64,000 bases of DNA. Origin: Asterias amurensis (taxonomy: Eukaryota; Echinodermata; Asteroidea; Forcipulatida; Asteriidae). This document shows positions 1-13,393 of this stretch, one piece after another (within the stretch, counting starts at the first letter, position 1; each line of letters starts with the position of its first letter). Below the pieces are notes generated by a model. That model had not been told where the DNA came from. It saw only the letters and a list, made by a program, of their open reading frames with translations, and ran no database searches. The translations under genes were made by a program, and so were the position numbers. The stretch is taken from assembly GCF_032118995.1 (NCBI RefSeq), contig NC_092650.1, positions 186,001 through 250,000 on the forward strand, in the 5' to 3' direction.

Positions 1-705
1 TATTTTTATAATGCTCCATTATATTTATTGATGATTTTTGAAAATTACACACCCAGGTTCATTTGCAGCATACTGTGCCTGTGTACTGCACTGCTGTGCG
101 TACATTTTACAATTTCATCAACGCCACGGGTCGATTTGTAAAACAGTTTATCAACACGTTATCATTCAAATTAGACCAATCAAAGACTGTCATTACCTAA
201 ACAAAGCATTCATGTAGCATTACTGATTTTATCATAATTTTATAAAGCTCCGTTATATTTATTTCAGATTTTTGAAAATTACACACCACGAGTTCATTTG
301 CAGCATACTGTGCACATGTACTACACTGCTGTGCGTACATTTTACAATTTCATCAACGCCACGGGTCGATTTGTAAAACAATTGATCAACACGTTATCAT
401 TCAAATTAGACCAATCAAAGACGGTCATTACCTAAACAAAGCATTCATGTAGCATTACTGATTTTATCATAATTTTATAAAGCTCCATTATATTTATTTC
501 AGTTCTTTTTTAAATTAAAGACCACGAGTCCCTTTGCAGCACACTGTGCGTGTGTACAACACCGCTATCGCACAGTTTAAGATTTCATCAACGCCACGGG
601 TCGATTTGTAAAACGGTTTATCAATACGATAACAAAGGATTTATTTAGTATTACTGATTTTATCCCATTTGTATAATGCTCCATTCTGTTTATTTCTGAT
701 TTTTG
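1..705 (-). repeat. Satellite array, about 235-bp monomer, reverse orientation
   Basis: Three monomers of about 235 bp read as the reverse complement of the array at 2637-5250. The shared core ACGCCACGGG recurs near 121, 356 and 591. The third monomer is diverged and shortened. The array runs off the left edge of the window, so its true length is unknown. Confidence 0.9.
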
Positions 706-2636
706 AATATTGTATCATAAGAAAGTGGCATCTAGAGAAGGAAGGAACAAACAAAAATCGGTGAGAAATAAAAATGTGTGGCTCTTCCATACAATATCCT
801 CTTTTTATATCAAGTTCTTCATTTAGTTAAAATTTAAATGGCCTGTCTTAGCTCCGTAAACTTAGTAAATGACCAAAATTAGGTTCAGAAAGTTTTGTTG
901 GTGATAGTATTAAAACAATTGAATTAAAATTAAGGGGGGAATGAAGTAATGTTTTCACATACGACACACAAACACTTTGGTTTGATAAAGCATAGAGGAA
1001 GGCTGTCCTTCATCTATGATGTAAGTGAGTAAGCCAGCACAGACCGGCTATCAAGGACTGCAAGGCACTCAATTGGACGAAACAGTTAAATAATTTCCCA
1101 ATTCTTTTGTGCATGGTGATTTGCCCATTTGTACAGTTTGTGCACAGTTCTCCAGTTTCGACCAATAGAGGGCGCTGTTTTCCAATAATTATTTTCTATA
1201 ATTAAAACAACTCGTACTTTGCAAGTTTTACCATTGACGACTTTCACATGTTATTCGGGACTACCATAAGTACATGTGGGGGAAAAATCAGGTAGTTGCT
1301 GATTTCTCTGTAAAAAATAATATATCTAGAGCGATAGTATGAATGTCACTAGTGAAGACACTCAATTTTGTCAAATAAGCAGACGATTTATTTTTGTTTG
1401 TCGTGATGGCCTAAAATTGACTGAAAAAATTGTAGGCAACTGTTCCGTACTTTCTTTTAAATCTGATTGTCTTTATTATATTTTCATTACCAGGGTGTGA
1501 TTAATCCTCTTTTTTTCTCTTTTATTCCAATTAATAGATTTTATAACTAAGATAAAATTCATGAGAAAATTAACTTAGATAAAAACCACATGAAACACCC
1601 CAGATTGTGGGCTTTCAAAACCAAAGAAAATTAGTGTAAGAATGCCTCTCATTCGGATGCTTTCGCGCTCGCAAGCTTCACGCTTTGCACATTATTTTTA
1701 TTTATTTTTTTTATTAGTTTATTTTCGATGTCAACAACCTATCACACCCCTGCCCATACGGTGTTAATTTTTTTTCTCTTTTTTCTTTTTTAAATTTATT
1801 TATTAATTCTTTTTGTACTTTATGCCTCCGAAGAAGGTCCTTTTTGGATCGAAAGCTAAGGCCATTTATACCTTACTCATTATATATTTTATTTGTTTAT
1901 TTTATTTATTTATTTATTTATTTATTTATTAATAGATTTTCTTGGTCAATTTAGGCAAATTAGCAGCCAATTTAACCATCAACAACCTGTTCTAATTCGC
2001 GCGAAATCGAAAGCTACTGAAAAGGGTAATTTCGTTTTTATGATTAGTCAAAAACTGTAATGCTGCGGGGACAGCGTTATTCAATTTAACAATTCAACAA
2101 AGCAGCATTGAAATTCGTAGACGCTTCTTCAAGCTTGTGTGTCTCGAAAAAGAATGAAGATACGCTAAATTGATGTGCTAAAGGAATTTTAATAACTCGA
2201 CTCAATACGAAATTGAAGGGCCGAATTCTAAATTTGAAACGCAGTCACAATTGGAGAGGCAAAACAGCTTTAATTCCAGCGCATGAAAGTTAATTCCACT
2301 GCTCATTTGCCAAATTTGACCGAGGAAACCTACATTTATTCATGGGGGGGGGCATGTATTGGAAACTGACCAAGACCTGATTTTGTATTGTGTGACAGAA
2401 ATCTTGGCAGATGTTCAACTGCTAAGGTGTGAAGAGTGTTTGCCTTTACATTATAAAGGAAACAACTTTTAAACCAAGCGTGTCTTCAGTTTAGATATAA
2501 GTGAAGTTGTTTGTTTCATTACTTGAACTTGAATACATGAAAACCATTGCTCCCGGTCCATCACCAGCAATCTTTTTCTGCATTCGTGTAAGTTGTAGGA
2601 CGACATAATCGAAGAACCATCAAAGGGCGGGTCCTT
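706..2636. other. Unique-looking spacer between the two opposed satellite arrays
   Basis: No convincing gene is visible. It contains an ATTT microsatellite near 1895-1930 and, at about 1818-1885, a dispersed motif also found in reverse at 14690-14815 and, more diverged, at 33625-33755. Its position between inverted arrays resembles the interior of a foldback-type element, but no transposase frame was seen. Confidence 0.5.
1818..1885 (+). repeat. Dispersed repeat fragment (copy 1 of 3)
   Basis: The stretch with GCCTCCGAAGAAGGTCC followed by GATCGAAAGCTAAGGCC recurs as its reverse complement at 14690-14815 and in diverged form at 33625-33755. The two later copies sit next to AT dinucleotide runs. 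Family not recognised. Confidence 0.6.
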
Positions 2637-5250
2637 TTGATAAAAAGTTTTACAAATCGACCCGTGGCGTCGTAAACTGTAAACTGTACGCACAGCAGTG
2701 TAGTACACACGCACAGTATGCTGCAAATGGACTCGTGGAATTTAATTTTCATAAATCTGAAACAAATATAATGGATAATTTTAAAATTATGATAAAATCA
2801 GTAATGCTACATGAATGCTTTGTTTAGGTAATGACAGTCTATGATTGGTCTAATTTGAATTATACCGTATTGATAAACCGATTTACATATCGACCCGTGG
2901 CGTTGATGAAATCTTAAACTGTACGCACAGCGGTGTAATACACGCGCACAGTATGCTGCAAAGGGACTCGTGGTGTGTAATTTTCAGAAATCTGAAATAA
3001 ATATAACGGAGCTTTATAAAATAATAATAAAATCAGTAAGGCTACATGAATGCTTTGTTTAGGTAATGACAGTCTTTGATTGGTCTAATTTGAATGATAA
3101 CGTATTGATAAACCGTTTTACAAATCGACCCGTGGCGTTGATGAAATCGTTGACTGTGCGCACAGCAGTGATGTACACCATAAAGTATGCTGCAAAGGGA
3201 CGCGTGGTTTGTAATTTTCAAAAATCTGAAATAAATATAACGGAGCTTTATAAAATTATGATAAAATCAGTAATGCTACATGAATGCTTTGTTTAGGTAT
3301 TGACAGTCTTTGATTGGTCTAATTTGAATGATAACGTACTGATAAACCGTTTTACAAATCGACCCGTGGCGTTGATGAAATCGTTGATTGTACGCACAGC
3401 GGTGATGTACACCATAAAGTATGCTGCAAAGGGACGCGTGGTGTGTAATTTTCAAAAATCTTAAATAAATATAATGGAACTTAATAAAAATATGATAAAA
3501 TCAGGAATGCTACATGAATCCTTTGTTTAGGGAATGGCAGTCTTTGATTGGTTTAATTTGAATGATACCATATAGATACACAGTTTTACAAATCGACCCG
3601 TGGCGTTGATGAAATTGTAAACTGTACGCACAGCAGTGTAGTACACACGCACAGTATGCTGCAAATGGACTCGTGGAATTTAATTTTCATAAATCTGAAA
3701 CAAATATAATGGATAATTTTAAAATTATGATAAAATCAGTAATGCTACATGAATGCTTTGTTTAGGTAATGACAGTCTATGATTGGTCTAATTTGAATTA
3801 TACCGTATTGATAAACCGATTTACATATCGACCCGTGGCGTTGATGAAATCTTAAACTGTACGCACAGCGGTGTAATACACGCGCACAGTATGCTGCAAA
3901 GGGACTCGTGGTGTGTAATTTTCAGAAATCTGAAATAAATATAACGGAGCTTTATAAAATAATAATAAAATCAGTAAGGCTACATGAATGCTTTGTTTAG
4001 GTAATGACAGTCTTTGATTGGTCTAATTTGAATGATAACGTATTGATAAACCGTTTTACAAATCGACCCGTGGCGTTGATGAAATCGTTGACTGTGCGCA
4101 CAGCAGTGATGTACACCATAAAGTATGCTGCAAAGGGACGCGTGGTTTGTAATTTTCAAAAATCTGAAATAAATATAACGGAGCTTTATAAAATTATGAT
4201 AAAATCAGTAATGCTACATGAATGCTTTGTTTAGGTATTGACAGTCTTTGATTGGTCTAATTTGAATGATAACGTACTGATAAACCGTTTTACAAATCGA
4301 CCCGTGGCGTTGATGAAATCGTTGATTGTACGCACAGCGGTGATGTACACCATAAAGTATGCTGCAAAGGGACGCGTGGTGTGTAATTTTCAAAAATCTT
4401 AAATAAATATAATGGAACTTAATAAAAATATGATAAAATCAGGAATGCTACATGAATCCTTTGTTTAGGGAATGGCAGTCTTTGATTGGTTTAATTTGAA
4501 TGATACCATATAGATACACAGTTTTACAAATCGACCCGTGGCGTTGATGAAATTGTAAACTGTACGCACAGCAGTGTAGTACACACGCACAGTATGCTGC
4601 AAATGGACTCGTGGAATTTAATTTTCATAAATCTGAAACAAATATAATGGATAATTTTAAAATTATGATAAAATCAGTAATGCTACATGAATGCTTTGTT
4701 TAGGTAATGACAGTCTATGATTGGTCTAATTTGAATTATACCGTATTGATAAACCGATTTACATATCGACCCGTGGCGTTGATGAAATCTTAAACTGTAC
4801 GCACAGCGGTGTAATACACGCGCACAGTATGCTGCAAAGGGACTCGTGGTGTGTAATTTTCAGAAATCTGAAATAAATATAACGGAGCTTTATAAAATAA
4901 TAATAAAATCAGTAAGGCTACATGAATGCTTTGTTTAGGTAATGACAGTCTTTGATTGGTCTAATTTGAATGATAACGTATTGATAAACCGTTTTACAAA
5001 TCGACCCGTGGCGTTGATGAAATCTTAAACTGTGCGCACAGCGGTGAACGTTGTTTACACACGCACAGTAGCCTATGCTGCAAAGGGACTCGCGTGGTCT
5101 TTAATTTTTAAAAATCTCAAATCAATACAATGGAGCTTTATCAAACTATGATAAAATGAGTTCTTAAACTGTACGCACGGCAAAGTGACTTGCCACAGTA
5201 TATGAAGCAATTTAGGGGGACTCTCGGTCTTAAATATTAAAATCAGCAGA
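2637..5250 (+). repeat. Satellite array with 938-bp higher-order repeat (4 x ~234 bp)
   Basis: About eleven ~234-bp monomers share the core CGACCCGTGGCG. Every fourth monomer is nearly identical: the core starts at 2661, 3597 and 4535, and identical open frames of 76 codons occur at 3066 and 4004, exactly 938 bp apart. The final monomers, after about 5010, decay. This is the same family as 1-705 in opposite orientation. The short open frames inside it are by-products of the repeat, not genes. Confidence 0.92.
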
Positions 5251-5643
5251 ACTAGATGAATCTCTTGTGTACTGAAAGGGAATGGACCAGTCTTTTGATT
5301 GGCCTTAACTTAATTGATAACGTACGTTTGTGTTGAGAAGTTTTGCAACGTGGAGAGTGATACGTATGTACCCCTGCAGTGGGTCACATCCACTCGCAAC
5401 ACGAGAAATGCTGCACGGACTTGGTCAAGTCTAAAAGCGTTCTTAACAGTGTGGTTATTTCGGATCCTTTTCACGTGTAACGATCGACTCCTGGCGTTTG
5501 GAAACTAACATCTACCGGTGAAACAGGGCAGGCCGTGCTACACACTGTAATGTAAATTCATAACATAGCAGCGTTTCCACTTCTATCTAAGGAAATTACA
5601 GCTCAGTTTGTCTCCAGTTTTGACTTGAGTATTTATTGTTAAA
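5251..5643. other. Upstream region of the CCDC90-type gene
   Basis: This short interval lies between the end of the satellite and the first coding exon at 5644. It must hold the promoter and 5' UTR of the CCDC90-type gene unless an upstream exon exists. No TATA box or clear initiator was identified. Confidence 0.4.
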
Positions 5644-8600
5644 ATGGCGAGCTGTAATCCAGTTGTGTTTAGGCATTGTCTCAGTCCTTTCTCTTCCAAC
5701 TTGCGGGTTGGTTTAGCAAAAGTGCATAGGATTCCTCGAGAGCGTCCCGGTAAGTTTTCCAAATGACAAAGAAAATGAATGAAGAATGACTGCCGAATGA
5801 TGGATGAGGTGGGAGGGGTTATGAATGTTATGTTCCGATGCAGTGTGTACACCCATAAATGGATTACTGTACTAACAGTGTTAGTGTTAGTGTTAGTGAA
5901 GTGTTACTATAGTGTTATGTTAGGCCCCTATTATTTGAGTATTAATATTGATTATAATATTAAACAATTATGGATGTGTAAACTTTTGTATTTATTTGTG
6001 GGTTTTGTTTTTTTGTATTTGTTTGTGTTGTCACACCCCATTAGGCTGAATAGTAGAGCGTTTTGTTTTGTATATTTACTTTTTTTTCAAAATTTAAATA
6101 ACTATTTTTTATTTCTGTGTAGGGCCTACTGCCATTGAAGCTTCCTGGAATATATAAAAAAAACACGAACAAAAAGATGACAACATGGAACAGAATTGTA
6201 ATTAATTGTGGTGTTTTTCTTCTTTCAAAAGTTAATAATTGTTTTTAATATTCATTAATCTCGACAGTAAGCACATTGAGACCATTCTGTGGATCTGCAA
6301 CTGCCAGCAAAAACCTTGACATTGTGACTAAAGATAAGGTTTTCATTGACACCAATGGCCTGGCAAACACACTGGAAGAAAGTGGTATATATAATTGTTT
6401 TTATTATTATTATTTGTAGATCATTAAAGACTTTATGACAAGAAGGTGCGTGTCAATTAGGGAAGCCACAACAGGTCCCCTTGTCCCATAAATAACGCAC
6501 ACTCTTATTTTAATTACATCACCAGGGCTAGAAATTTAAACTGGACCAATTCGAGCCCTGATCATGTTTAAGGATTAATAACATTCAAAAGCTTGTGGGT
6601 ATCCTTCACACAGATGCCCAACTTAATAATAAAAATTACTTTAAAAATCTTTCAGGGGGTTAAACTTTCTGAAGGTGTCGTTTCTTGTCCTTGCCCAAAG
6701 TATCAAACGTCAAACCAGTTTTGGCTGGAGTTTATTGGTTTTTTAGATACTAAATTTCTTCACTTCGAAATTGTTTCGTTTTTAATTTTGTTTGCTCAAC
6801 TTCAGGGTTCCCAAGACAGCAAGCTGAATGTTTGACATCTATTTTGCTTGGTGTATTCAGCAAGAATGCAGAGCTGACGTCCAAAGAGACAATTTCAAAA
6901 GAACAGCTGGTAATTTTGTTTGCTCTAATGTTAATTAAAACTGTCTAAACACAACTGAAGTTGGGAGGGCAGAGGCCCAACTACAGATTGTGAGGACCAA
7001 TTATAGATTGTGAGGCCCAACTATAGATTGTGAGGCCTAAATATGGATTGTGAGGCCCAACTATAGATTGTGAGGCCCAATTATAGATTGTGAGGCCCAA
7101 CTTTAGATTGTGAGGCCCAACTTTAGATTGTGAGGCCTAACTATGGATTGTGAGGCCCAATTATAGATTGTGAGGCCCAATTATAGATTGTGAGGCCCAA
7201 TTATAGATTGTGAGGCCCAATTATAGATTGTGAGGCCCAATTATAGATTGTGAGGCCCAACTATAGATTGTGAGGCCTAACTATAGATTGTGAGGCCCAA
7301 CTATAGATTGTGAGGCCCAACTCTAGCCTGGATAGCTTAGCTACAGGTCGGAAGCTAGTTGGGACAAGCTAACCATTTGGGGTGATATTATTACAAGCTT
7401 AGTTACAATACTTTTCTTGCAACCCTAAACCTTGGTGTGTAATGTAAGGTTTTTGGGACACTAGGTGGCAGCAGACTCACCAGGTAAGTGGCGTGTCATG
7501 GCTGAGCGATCAAGTTCACCAAACTCAAGCTCTGGTGTTGTCAGCATCAGAGTGTGGGTTCGTTATGCTTAGAACTACATGTATGGTACAAAACAATGGA
7601 CATTTACCTGGTGTTCTAAAGTCTCCTACTAACTTGATTCCATGGATGTGTTTTTAGGAAATCAGCGTTCAGAACGTGATGTCACACATCTCGGCAATCA
7701 AGAAGGACATGGTCATTCTGGAGAGAAGTGAATTCTCTGCACTTAGAGCTGAGAATGAGGTTGGTGTGACACAAGTAATGATTGACTGTAAAGGTGCAAT
7801 CATGTTGAGCTTGTAATTTTAAATTCAAAGATGATATATAATATTTTTTTAAAGGATATATTTTTTTTTTTATCTTGAAACATGCGAGTTGAAATCATAT
7901 TTCATTTCTCAGTCCTTTATGGCATGGCCACAACCCTGCCGGATTAAATGGCCAATAAAGACCCTGTCACCTACTCTTTTATTCCCTTATTGTTTGCTGG
8001 ATGACAACTTTTAGGACAAAACTTTCAACAATATTTCAATGTTTTGTCTTCCCTCTGTAGAGATTGGAAAACAAAGTCAAGCAGTTGGCAAAACAGCTTC
8101 AGGTAAGATCAAGTTTGTGAAAACTGTCAATTAAATTTTGGGGGAAAACTAAACTTAAATGGCATGTCGTGGCCGAGCAGTCAAGCTCACAGGGTAACTC
8201 GGACTCAAGCCCTGGTAATTCTGATTAACAGAGTATGGGATCAAGTTCACATCTTGACACTTGTGTCCTTAAACAAGACAATTAACCATTATTGCTTCAT
8301 CCTTTGGTCCTGTGTGTTGTGAAATGCATGTAAAAGAACCCAGTGCACTTATCATAAAGAAAAGGGGATCACCCGGTGTTCCTGGCCGTGGCTGCTGGAA
8401 TGCACTACAGAACCCTGTTAACATGTGCAAGGTGTTACATGTCTCAAAATTAAATCTTGTCTGAAAATTGATAAACACTTAGAGATGCCCATAGATAAAG
8501 TGCTAGATTAAAACTAGTTATTCTGAGAAAATAGAATAAGCTGTTGCAAACTGCTTCCATCCAAAAGATTGCTATAAATGCACAAAATAGCTATGGCCTC

Positions 8601-10337
8601 AGAAAGAGCAAGGGGGTAAAACAATGAATGAATTAATTCTCTCACAAAACAACCATGATTGTTTACTGTCATCTTTGTCCTACAGGATGAGATCACAAAT
8701 CTAAGCAACAAAGTGTTATTGGACATCAACCTGGAAAAGAGCAGAGTAAAGGAAGAGGTAGGTCAAAACGAGAAGAGAGTAAACTGCTTTCATGTAACAT
8801 AATTCCAGTATGAAGTGTGGTTGGTACTTTTTAAAAGAACTAACGGTGTAACAAGCCAACCTTTCAGTGTTTCCCCTGAAGACAATTGAAGCAATCTGGT
8901 CAAAACATTGAGTTGTCATTCTACGTTTCTATAAGCTATCAACAGCTACTTTACCAAAAAGGTAATTGAGGTTGAGCCCACCCCAAAACTTTCATTGAAG
9001 CTGCAGACCTTCATTTGCATATGCAACTAAAATAGCGAGTTTTCAAAGCGCTTACAAAAAATCTGAAGAACAACTTTCACTAGTTCCCAGCTAATTATTG
9101 CTGAAAAGGATAAAAGCAACATTTTGTTCTTCTTCTTTCTTGCAAAAACTGGTTATTGGCCTGATGTTGTGATACTAGCAGAGTCTTGCTCAAAGGCTAA
9201 ATGACAACACAACACAACAAACATGAACAACAGAAGGCATTTAGTGGAAAGAAATGAAATGAGAAAGAGGCAGAAAGCAGACAGAAAGATCGAGGGGTGA
9301 ACAATGAAGAAGGAGACTGTGGGGGGAGGGGTGAACTAAGGGAAGGGCTGATTAACCACAATATATTGGAAAAACAAACAAACAAAATCAATGGTGTGAA
9401 GTAGGAGAACAAGTTATTAATTGCTGCACAAGGCAGACTAAAAAGGGGGATATCTGTGGGAAAAAGGAGAAGGCAAAAACAAAGAGTTTTTAATCGTTTC
9501 CTTCTTGGATTCTAAGACCATGTAGGTTGAATGGTCTTGAAAAGACTCCCACTATTATGTCAGAAGAAAATTTAAACGCATTGTTCTAAACACCTCACTA
9601 TCTTTGTTTTAGGCTAATGCACAAAAGATGCTCATAGAAACCAACAAAAACCTCATAACAACTGAAGTAGCCAACATCTTCTCCAAGTTAGAGGCAACGA
9701 AGAACGACATATTCAGATATTTTGCAGGTATGTTGTAAAATACTCTTTTCCATTATTATTCCTTGCATACAATCTACACTGGACTGCAAGCCTGACCATA
9801 AAGTCCAGTGGTCTTCTGCTTTCATTGATATATTGACTTTCAATTGAAATTCTGTTAAGTATTGAACGTTTTGCCTTTGTGACCAATGATTGGTTCACTG
9901 CCAATTTTAAATTCAATCTGGTTTTATACTTTTATAGGAGAAGGTTTAATATTTGATTTGCCACATTGTATTTCTCTAAGCATTCTGACTGTACGCAGTT
10001 GTTATATTTTATATTATAATTATAACATACTTGATCAATTAAGTTTTTCGACTGGAATACATGTTTTAAATAAACCATTTTTAATTGAATTGAATATTAT
10101 ATAATTTAACAAATTTAATTCTTTTGTTTTGCCTGCATTTGCCTTTTTTACTACTTCCAAATCATGTAATTTTTTTATTTCAAGTTTTTTTTTATGCAAC
10201 TGTGCCTTTAGAAACAAGTTCACATTTGTAAATCATAAATAATAATAATAATTTTCTGTATCTGTTTTATTCCTGCAGCCACAATTCTTGGTTGTTTGAC
10301 GATAGGATTGGGTTTCTACAGAATCATTGCAAAATGA
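5644..10337 (+). CDS. CCDC90B: Coiled-coil domain-containing protein 90 family (CCDC90B/MCUR1-like), mitochondrial
   Basis: Coding exons: 5644-5749, 6268-6384, 6806-6909, 7658-7759, 8061-8102, 8686-8757, 9613-9727, 10279-10337. They total 717 nt (238 residues) with GT-AG boundaries and matching phases. Residues 1-40 look like a mitochondrial targeting sequence (basic, no acidic run). The family's head region lies at about 59-90 ([18 protein letters not shown]). A long coiled coil at about 100-210 carries the conserved [21 protein letters not shown] single C-terminal membrane segment spans 220-238 ([19 protein letters not shown]). Family knowledge: these proteins sit in the inner mitochondrial membrane; MCUR1 is linked to the calcium uniporter, while CCDC90B is less well defined. 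The length, close to vertebrate CCDC90B, and the short N-terminus favour CCDC90B, but this may be the single ancestral gene. Intron 3 carries a 20-bp minisatellite, and introns 3 and 5 carry SINE remains. Confidence 0.93.
6981..7320 (+). repeat. 20-bp minisatellite, 17 units, in intron 3 of the CCDC90 gene
   Basis: Seventeen contiguous 20-bp units carry the invariant core GATTGTGAGG. Variation is confined mostly to a C/T in the GGCCC/GGCCT part and to the TTATA/CTATA part. It is entirely intronic, about 70 bp after exon 3. Confidence 0.95.
7490..7575 (+). repeat. SINE fragment with tRNA-Leu-like head
   Basis: An A-box-like TGGCTGAGCG and B-box-like GTGGGTTCG match the heads of the SINEs at 45966 and 51387. 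Only the tRNA-like head is clear. It lies in intron 3 of the CCDC90 gene. Confidence 0.6.
8160..8480 (+). repeat. SINE copy, tRNA-Leu-derived, diverged
   Basis: It begins with a tRNA-like head (GTCGTGGCCGAGCAG) and continues through the common body ACTTGTGTCCTTAAACAAGA, as in the copy at 45966. It lies in intron 5 of the CCDC90 gene. Confidence 0.65.
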
Positions 10338-13300
10338 CGACATTCACATCTACTTCAAAGTTTCCCAAACAAAGTCTGTCTTTGCCCGGTAAAATTATCT
10401 CACGATGTTTTACTCATTATTATTATTTTGTTTTTCTTATAAATGATTGTATCACAAACTTTAATTATGCCGAAATCGAAACTGAAATTTGTTTTTAAGA
10501 ATCTGAAATTCATGTCTTTGGTTTGGCATGTTGAAACTTTTAATTTAAATCATTACCCCCTCTTTTGTCTGACCATTGAATATAACCACTGCAGCTGTTG
10601 ATAATGTACGACAAAACAATCCCCTTCAAAGGGATTTTGGTGTTAGATAAAAGGATTCCAAAATATTTCAATCTGAGAAACAATTCTCAGATTGTGTGTT
10701 GCAATTATGGATTATTCTTCCTGTGTGGTCTTTAACCACTCCAGATATAACGCAATATATAAAAAACACTAAAACCTTCAACACACAATTTACACAGGTT
10801 AGTTTTGTTGCGTTTATCTACAGTTATGTAGGATTAAAGCTATATAGCATTTCCAAAACCAAGGGTAAACTTTGCTTTTAAATGATTGATTAGCTCAAAA
10901 ACAAATGTTATCACAGTGGCAGGGTTAAACAACTAAGCCTGTTTAAATAGTCTCAAATAAAAACAACCTTGGGTTCTGAACATAGGAGAGTGAAATGTTG
11001 GAAAGTTTGGGCTAAAGAATAAGAAAGACTGATGCATATCCTGTGTGAATTGAATGGGGATCTGGTTTCCATGGTTTAAGTTAGAATGATGTAGCATTAG
11101 AATTATCAATCAAACTCCGCCCACTTTGAAGGGATGAGTAACAATGCATCGGTGTTTACAATGCCACCCTGTAGGCTCAAGTCATATACAACTCCACACA
11201 TACATTCAGAGGCATAATCAGTTTATTGGTACAGTCTTTCATAATAATAATAATAGTGGCTTCTTATATAGCACTCAGCTCCGTCACCCAGTGATGCTCA
11301 TGGTGCTTCAACATTATTACAGAAGTAACACAATCAAACAAAACACCCAGTTGGATTTGGGTGGGTTCAGGTTATTATTATTATTATTATATATTTATGG
11401 TAATGAAACCAAAGAAAGCCTCAGATTTGAACTTAATAACTGTTTGTAGCTCGCAAGCCTGGATGAGGAAACCTGTAAACAAGAGTGCTTGCCATGTGAA
11501 CCAGAAACACCAGGGTTAACCTCTACTCTTCCATGATAAGTGTTCTAGGTTCTTTTACCTGCACTACCAATCCTAGTATACAGGACCTGCGGCTTAATCT
11601 TCAATCCAGAGCACAAAGCAATTATGGTAAAGCACCTTGCCTCGAATCAAACAAACACCAGAGCACGAGTCCACTGTTCTTAATGGCTATTTTTTTAACA
11701 TGCCTAAATGTGTCACTAATAAAGAAGGCCACTACATACGATAACTATACACTGCAGAAGGGGTTTCTTGCCATGTTTTAAAGTTCATGGAGAACTTTAA
11801 AAGACTCTAAGTACAAGTACTACTAGATTCAAAGGCTTGGGTTAAGGAAGGCTGTAAAAATTATGATCAAAATAAGCATGATAAGCCCACATTCGGCAAG
11901 TTCTTTCAAAGATTCATCTTCTCGATTATAGTGGATAAACTTTTTCAAGTTAAGAAATATTTTATACATTTGTAATTTATTTTATTTATCATTCTTTTTT
12001 GGAAAGGCAACTTATTGCAGGCTTGTATATTATATATTCTTTGATTTTTCATTAAAAACGAAAGCAATATTTTTCACAAAAGCAAGAACGTTGCAAGGAG
12101 TTTTTATTCCTATATGTGTGTGTTTTCCCTTTTTGCATCATTGCTTTACCTGTAAGATGATTAATGACATTAACACACAAAAACAACCCAACCAGCTGCC
12201 ATTTTGTTGAACTTCACATTCGATAGTGGAGTTACTAATGGGAACTTAGACTTAAGTCTGACTTGAGTCAGTTTTAACATTCCCAAAATATCAGAGAGCC
12301 ACAACTGATATTTTTTTGATAAATAAATTTCTAAGCTATATGTAAGGACTACTTTTAACTTGTGGGATCCGTCCCACGCAATGCCTAGCATGTGGCATCT
12401 TAATTAGCTTCACTCTCTGTTTTTAATCGAAAAATTTGCTGAGCACAGAAAACCTGCTTAGCAGAGACAAGTGACCAGCCAAGATACCATGTGATATATA
12501 CTGTCTGTGAGTGGTTCCCAGCAATGTTTCATGCTTACCAGAGAATGATTCACACAGCAATATGTTCTGCTTATCCAGCTCACAGGAAGTACTCTACCAT
12601 GATAATAAGTTGACTAACCAGGGGGGCCTTGCATCGGCAACACGTGGTCATCATAACTTCCTGATGACACAACTCACAGTGACCTTGGATGCAAACATAC
12701 CTTCAGGTGACCCCCCCTTCCCTCTTTGTATCTCACCTTAGTCATCCCATCCCGTCATCCAGACGGCAACCTGCATTACCAAGTGCAGAAAAATGAAACT
12801 GCGAGTGAACAAACAAATGTGACGCACTCTTAGTGTAGCCTTCAAAGTGTTTTTTTTTAGGTGCCAGTTTTTGACCCAACAAAAAGTCTACTCCACATTG
12901 CCCTGCCAGCCGTTCACTTTTGTATTACACTACAGTTCACAGCACAGAGGAAGGGTCCTATATACATGTACATGATATAGGGAGCAATTCAACATTTGAT
13001 CCGTTGATGTCAATATGGTGAGAACATTTTTGAACATTTTCTTTTTTGAATTGATACAATTTCCTGAATGAGTCATTGGACGTACTTCAAGAGTTTTACA
13101 GGCTATTTACCCGGGGAAACGATTTCACTTGATACTTGGGAAAAATACTTTCAGCCATGATTTTGAGGCATTGCATGGTGAGGTTTAATGTGTATTCAGT
13201 TGAAAGTAACACTGAGTACACCTTACATGAATATCTCCTTTTTTTGTACACAAGTAGATACTGAATATTAATTTAGTAGATATTGATATTACTCCTGTTT

Positions 13301-13393
13301 ATTTTCAGTCAAGTATTTAATTACGTAGTAACTTGGAACTACAGATGATTTTGTGACTTTACAGTAAGTTTTAAGATGTAACTCACATGAGTC
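10338..13393. other. 3' UTR of CCDC90 gene, then intergenic sequence
   Basis: No further coding exon is convincing. It includes diverged repeat material at 11230-11400, with a TTA microsatellite run and a SINE-like block near 11250-11320. The final kilobase must hold the promoter of the SRCR gene that begins at 13394. Confidence 0.45.
10956..10961 (+). terminator. Candidate poly(A) signal for the CCDC90 gene
   Basis: AATAAA lies about 620 bp after the stop codon. Other AT-rich variants occur nearer the stop, so this assignment is tentative. Confidence 0.35.

Noticed and set aside
3066..4234. Two identical 76-codon open frames
   Set aside because: They are copies of the same satellite higher-order unit, 938 bp apart. 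There is no splice or start context and no homology.
5779..6138. 119-codon Val/Leu/Phe-rich open frame
   Set aside because: It lies in intron 1 of the CCDC90 gene and is built from TGTTAGTG and TTTGT low-complexity sequence.
6981..7320. CRISPR-like regular array
   Set aside because: Units are contiguous 20-mers with no unique spacers, inside a eukaryotic intron.
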